From positions 806,001 through 870,000 of the forward strand of contig CANMQP010000005.1 in assembly GCA_947500035.1 (NCBI GenBank): a stretch of DNA of 64,000 bases, read 5' to 3'. Made by a program: the position numbers and the translations under genes. The notes beneath the pieces are model-generated. The model was given only the letters and a program-made list of their open reading frames with translations, was not told the DNA's origin and did not search any database. This DNA is from an uncultured Kiloniellaceae bacterium. GTDB lineage: Bacteria > Pseudomonadota > Alphaproteobacteria > Kiloniellales > Kiloniellaceae. Shown here in pieces: positions 61,003 through 64,000 of the stretch (positions are counted from its first letter, which is position 1; every line of letters starts with the position of its first letter).

Positions 61003-61656
61003 ATGAACAAGGGCGAGCAAACAAAGGCGACGATTCTTGAGGCTGCGACCAATATCGCCAGTAAGGAAGGGCTCGGCGGATTGAGTATCGGCACCCTGGC
61101 AAAGAAGCTTGGCTTGTCAAAAAGTGGTTTGTTCGCTCACTTCGGCTCGAAAGACGCCTTGCTGATGGCCGTAACAGAAGCGGCGTCACAACGCTTTATT
61201 GCAGTGGTCATACGTCCCGCATTTCAGGAGCCCGCCGGGCGCCCAAGGCTCGAGAGGCTATTCGAAAACTGGCTCGATTGGTCAGAAAGCCGAGAATTTC
61301 CGGGTGGATGCCCGATCATGGCCGCCACGCTCGAACTTGACGACCGGCCAGGCCCGCTGCGCGACTACCTGCTTTCCCAACAACGAAAATGGTTGGGCAC
61401 GATTGGGCAGGCGGCAAAGATCGCCATCGGCATGGGTCATCTAGCAGAGAGTTCTGATAGCGAGCAGTTCGCCTTTGAATTCAACGCCATTGGCTTCGGC
61501 TATCACTTCTCGAACAGATTTCTGCGAGAACCTCATGCGCGTCAGCAAGCAAGAACGGCGTTTCAATCCCTCCTTGCAAGGAATTCGGACACCGCAAAGC
61601 CACCAGCTCCTGACCAATCCAACATCGCGTGCGAAAAAGGAAACAGAAAGAGATGA
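61003..61656 (+). CDS. TetR family transcriptional regulator
   Basis: The 217-residue regulator has an N-terminal helix-turn-helix (residues about 6-52, with GLGGLSIGTLAKKLGLSKSGLFAHFGSK) and a C-terminal ligand-binding domain with conserved WSESREFPGGCPIMAAT, a pattern seen in a TetR subgroup. It overlaps the thioesterase gene by four bases (ATGA), so both are one operon. The palindrome at 60977-60988 is its likely operator. A role sensing an acyl-CoA or similar compound would fit the thioesterase; this is inferred. Confidence 0.9.
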   Translation: MNKGEQTKATILEAATNIASKEGLGGLSIGTLAKKLGLSKSGLFAHFGSKDALLMAVTEAASQRFIAVVIRPAFQEPAGRPRLERLFENWLDWSESREFPGGCPIMAATLELDDRPGPLRDYLLSQQRKWLGTIGQAAKIAIGMGHLAESSDSEQFAFEFNAIGFGYHFSNRFLREPHARQQARTAFQSLLARNSDTAKPPAPDQSNIACEKGNRKR

Positions 61657-62153
61657 CCACTGAGATGCCTGCGGCCCTGCCCCCCAACAGTGACTCACCC
61701 AATGTGATAACTGCCAGCGAGATGAAGCATTTAAGTGGCTTTGACTTCCTGACGGCGATTGCAAAGGGGGAGCTTCCGCAGCCGCCAATCGCCACCTTGA
61801 TGGACTTTCGCCTGACAAAGGTCGAATCGGGAAAAGTGGTGTTTGAAGGCCAGCCGGGACCACAACACTACAATCCGATTGGATCTGTCCATGGCGGGTT
61901 CGCGGCAACCGTTCTGGATTCCGTCATGGCCTGCAGCGTCCACTCTACCCTTCCGGCCGGCACAGGTTATACCACGGTCGAGCTCAAGGTGAATTTCGTA
62001 CGGGCAATTACGATAGAGACTGGCGCTGTACGCGCTGAATCCCGTGTCATACATCAGGGTTCGCGCATTGCAACGGCCGAGGGACAGCTTTACGGCGCTG
62101 ATGGCAAGCTCGTGGCGCATGGCACAACCACCTGCCTGATTTTCGCTATGTAA
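61653..62153 (+). CDS. PaaI/YbgC-like hotdog thioesterase
   Basis: The 166-residue protein is a hotdog-fold acyl-CoA thioesterase of the PaaI family. The active-site segment NPIGSVHGGFAATVLDSVMA lies near residue 70, preceded by PPIATLMDFRLTKVESGKVV and followed by YTTVELKVNFVRAI. The start at 61653 overlaps the TetR stop (ATGA). It would hydrolyse aromatic or medium-chain acyl-CoA thioesters in the cytosol, and its expression is probably repressed by the TetR protein. An intrinsic terminator follows at 62193. Substrate unknown. Confidence 0.9.
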   Translation: MTTEMPAALPPNSDSPNVITASEMKHLSGFDFLTAIAKGELPQPPIATLMDFRLTKVESGKVVFEGQPGPQHYNPIGSVHGGFAATVLDSVMACSVHSTLPAGTGYTTVELKVNFVRAITIETGAVRAESRVIHQGSRIATAEGQLYGADGKLVAHGTTTCLIFAM

Positions 62154-62192
62154 CGTCAGAGTCTCTTGGACCGTTCTCGAGCCCCAAATAGG

Positions 62193-62230
62193 AAGACCCC
62201 CACGGTTCGGCGTATACCGTGGGGGTCTTT
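62193..62230 (+). terminator. Intrinsic terminator after the thioesterase gene
   Basis: AAGACCCCCACGGT (62193-62206) pairs perfectly with ACCGTGGGGGTCTT (62216-62229) across a nine-base loop. The T-run after it is short, but the 14-base stem is strong and lies 40 bases after the thioesterase stop. Confidence 0.75.
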
Positions 62231-62536
62231 GCGAGGAATAGGCCTTGGGGAAGGCCGTTGTCGGTTGCGCTAACAACCAACCTCTCGGTGAACACACAGT
62301 GCCAAGATCTGACCGAAAACGGTGTGTTAAAACTGTGGCCAGTGAAACGATACGCAAGCCAATTCTTCGCTTCTGGGCCGCTGATCGCTAAAGTCATCTC
62401 GAAAAAACCCCGAAACCTTTGTTTTTTCAGCATTACTTCCAGACTGAAAAACTCTCTCTGAGTGATAAACTTTTCGCCAAACACACGAGAATGGTGAAAC
62501 AAATAACCACTTTCCATGACCAAAAAGGATGTGCAC

Positions 62537-62782
62537 ATGGATGCCACGATCCCAAACCTGGACCTCATTTTCGAGTTTGTCGGCAATGCCAGCACCGAAA
62601 TTGTGATCGCGCTTGCCGGACTTCTGATTTGGGTCAGGGTGGGTATGATTGGCAGGGCTTTGCGTCTGCAACAAAAAGAAAATCTCGCAAAGGCCGAACT
62701 CTTCATCGCCTCTGAACACAGCCTTCATGAACGGCTCGAGGCGGTTCTGACAGAGATCAGGGAACAGAAAATCCGCTCGTAG
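62537..62782 (+). CDS. Small single-span membrane protein, hypothetical
   Basis: I do not recognise this 81-residue protein. It has one hydrophobic segment (ASTEIVIALAGLLIWVRVGM, near residues 18-37) followed by a charged, probably coiled-coil tail (about 45-81: many Glu, Lys and Leu). The ATG at 62537 has AAGGA at seven bases; an ATG seven codons upstream is less well placed. The gene stands alone after a 383-bp gap holding the terminator at 62193-62230 and otherwise nothing I can identify. Confidence 0.6.
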   Translation: MDATIPNLDLIFEFVGNASTEIVIALAGLLIWVRVGMIGRALRLQQKENLAKAELFIASEHSLHERLEAVLTEIREQKIRS

Positions 62783-62939
62783 TCCGAATAGAGCCGCTTT
62801 TTACGGTATTCACTTCGTCAAAGCGCAGCCATAGAGCAACAATCCGCGCAGAGGTTAACGATCGTGAAAGCAATATCAGGCTAAACCTCTTGTCCTAAAA
62901 GCTCGCCAAAAGACAGCATCCTGACGTGAGGCTTCTATC

Positions 62940-63287
62940 GTGTTTAAATGGTTACCGGGAATCGCGGCACAGAACCGCAATAGCCCGCGCTTAATGGCGG
63001 CCAGTTACACAATCTCGGCATGCCTGATTGTGCTGGCTGTCATGGATGTTATAACGACTAACCTCGGTCTGGCGGTCGGCGCAGTAGAGGCCAATCAGCT
63101 CATGCGCTGGTTTCAGGCTAAATTGGGCGACTGGTGGTTTGTTCCCCGTCTAATTGGACAGATAATTCCTATCATGATGATCATTTGGTATCCGCACCGC
63201 GGAGTCCTTCTTGTGATTACATTCGTGATTCCGATCCTGGGCTTCTATGTGTGGAACAATGCCAGAATCGTCGGCATGTTATCTTGA
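62940..63287 (+). CDS. DUF5658-like small membrane protein
   Basis: The 115-residue protein has three predicted membrane helices: ISACLIVLAVMDVITTNLGL, VPRLIGQIIPIMMIIWY and GVLLVITFVIPILGFYVW. The pattern DVITTNLGLAVGAVEANQLMRW resembles DUF5658 proteins, where Asp-x2-Thr-Thr and Glu-Ala-Asn are typical. Function is unknown. The start is GTG at 62940. It lies between the small single-span protein and the convergent monooxygenase-like gene, with 32 bp to the latter's stop. Not part of an obvious operon. Confidence 0.7.
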   Translation: MFKWLPGIAAQNRNSPRLMAASYTISACLIVLAVMDVITTNLGLAVGAVEANQLMRWFQAKLGDWWFVPRLIGQIIPIMMIIWYPHRGVLLVITFVIPILGFYVWNNARIVGMLS

Positions 63288-63319
63288 GCTCGATCAAACC
63301 TGTTCCAATTCTGTTGGCA

Positions 63320-63610
63320 TTACGACTTCACCAATAAGTTGAAGTATTCTACAATCGGCGGGTAGTCCAAGAAGGGAGACGCTTTCGCAATTTGCTGGCC
63401 CAAGTAGCCGTTTTCCTCGCTCAGAACTGCATCCGCTTCGTTTTCGAAGACAACAAACGCGACCGCTTTTCCATTCTTGTCGATTCCAAAGTTCGTCTCG
63501 ACGAAACCCTGTTGCTCACGCAACGCTGGTAGAATTGAATTCCGGTAGAGAGTCTCAAGTTCATCCGCGTTCCCGTGCGTTAAATGCATTGTTATCAAGC
63601 GCGCGTGCAT
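63320..63610 (-). CDS. Antibiotic biosynthesis monooxygenase-like (ABM) domain protein
   Basis: The 96-residue protein looks like a small dimeric alpha+beta barrel domain of the ABM/YgiN type: MHARLITMHLTHGNADELETLY, then SILPALREQQGFVETNFGID and a C-terminal helix. Members may be heme-degrading or quinol monooxygenases, or simply ligand-binding; no catalytic residue can be asserted here. It has a GGGAGGAGGGA ribosome site before the ATG at 63610. It is a lone minus-strand gene. Confidence 0.65.
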   Translation of the reverse strand: MHARLITMHLTHGNADELETLYRNSILPALREQQGFVETNFGIDKNGKAVAFVVFENEADAVLSEENGYLGQQIAKASPFLDYPPIVEYFNLLVKS

Positions 63611-64000
63611 CGTTCCCTCCTCCCGCTCTGCATTTGCCGGACGATAGCATCTTTCAGCATCTTACGCGGGCATGAACCGGACAAAACGAAAATTTATCGG
63701 GCGCTTTCTTAAGAACGCCTGATCACCCCGCGGCACTATAGTAGCCATGCATACAAGGCCGACACTTCGACAGGTGGTAAGATCGCATTTGAGTTGTCCG
63801 AGGCTGCGGACCCATTGCTCCTTTCAGAGAGGGCCGGCGGCAGAGCAGTGGCGATCGCCATCCTGGTTTTTGGCTCAAGCGGACGCGCCGCACCAACAAA
63901 CGAATGACAGTCAGCCCCGCCCCCAGGTCGGTGAAGCACCAGAAGGCCTTGACGTACGCGACGCGTCACATTTGAGTTAAATGCCATACGATAGCCGCAA
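63611..64000. other. 390-bp end region without a supported gene
   Basis: Overlapping frames on both strands (63747-63980 plus, 63736-63987 minus) are of low information and match nothing I recognise. The window ends within this region, so a gene could enter from beyond 64000. Confidence 0.4.

Noticed and set aside
63736-63987. Overlapping frames at the window end considered as a transposase remnant
   Set aside because: Neither strand shows a DDE pattern, inverted repeat or familiar motif, and start sites are poor.

Overview
The window reads as chromosomal DNA of a GC-rich, heterotrophic, probably marine or halotolerant alphaproteobacterium, most like Rhodospirillales/Kiloniellales. The grounds are an orphan gene for a mitochondrial-type complex I accessory subunit (NDUFS4/18 kDa family), a bactofilin, DUF1491 and DUF6882 proteins, TamA/TamB, glutathione-dependent formaldehyde oxidation, and many uptake systems for organic solutes and osmolytes (TRAP-TAXI, BCCT, betaine-type binding protein, NhaD antiporter). 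The taxonomy is inferred from gene content and was not tested by a search. I see no intact insertion sequence, phage, CRISPR array or rRNA. Two tRNA genes, Arg(TCT) and Pro(TGG), lie at 14.6-15.5 kb.

Layout. 0-4 kb: parvulin, small ParB-like protein, cyclopropane fatty acid synthase plus MOSC protein, and an M20 deacylase. 4-10.5 kb: a minus-strand Ugp-like ABC importer (ATPase, two permeases, binding protein) followed by a cytosolic metallophosphoesterase, with a divergent LysR regulator. 10.6-14 kb: two secreted hydrolase-like proteins, one lacking its serine nucleophile, with a divergent LysR. 14-19.8 kb: tRNAs, the complex I subunit, GFA and GNAT proteins, SIMPL protein, a diaminopropionate ammonia-lyase-like enzyme and an Lrp regulator. 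19.8-27 kb: prfC, O-methyltransferase, DUF192 protein, acetoin-utilization-type deacetylase, a two-gene ABC importer and a tandem Usp. 27.1-29.7 kb: a lipid operon (PlsC, YnbB-like CdsA, small membrane protein, YnbA-like CDP-alcohol transferase). 29.8-36.7 kb: MarR/GFA pair with a duplicated operator, NhaD antiporter, TRAP-TAXI transporter, Rid protein. 36.7-44.9 kb: BEM46-type hydrolase, ATP-grasp ligase, chemoreceptor with PilZ domain, FrmA/S-formylglutathione hydrolase, bactofilin, pyrophosphatase. 45-51.5 kb: tamA-tamB. 51.5-58 kb: 2-oxoglutarate oxygenase/isomerase pair, PAS protein, and a BCCT carrier with a chimeric binding lipoprotein and a Usp. 58-64 kb: hydantoinase-A-like protein, PilZ protein, TetR/thioesterase operon, small membrane proteins.

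The most unusual parts are: (1) the BCCT / OpuAC-TAXI fusion lipoprotein / Usp operon, whose end carries an 18-bp tandem triplication; (2) the YnbA/YnbB-like lipid operon whose CDP-alcohol transferase has Asn at two motif Asp positions; (3) a Ugp-like importer coupled to a cytosolic phosphoesterase, with RNA hairpins placed around the binding-protein gene; (4) a palindromic dispersed repeat whose two copies each form the stop codon of a neighbouring gene; (5) two near-identical MarR operators 20 bp apart; and (6) a secreted alpha/beta-hydrolase with Ala in place of the catalytic Ser.
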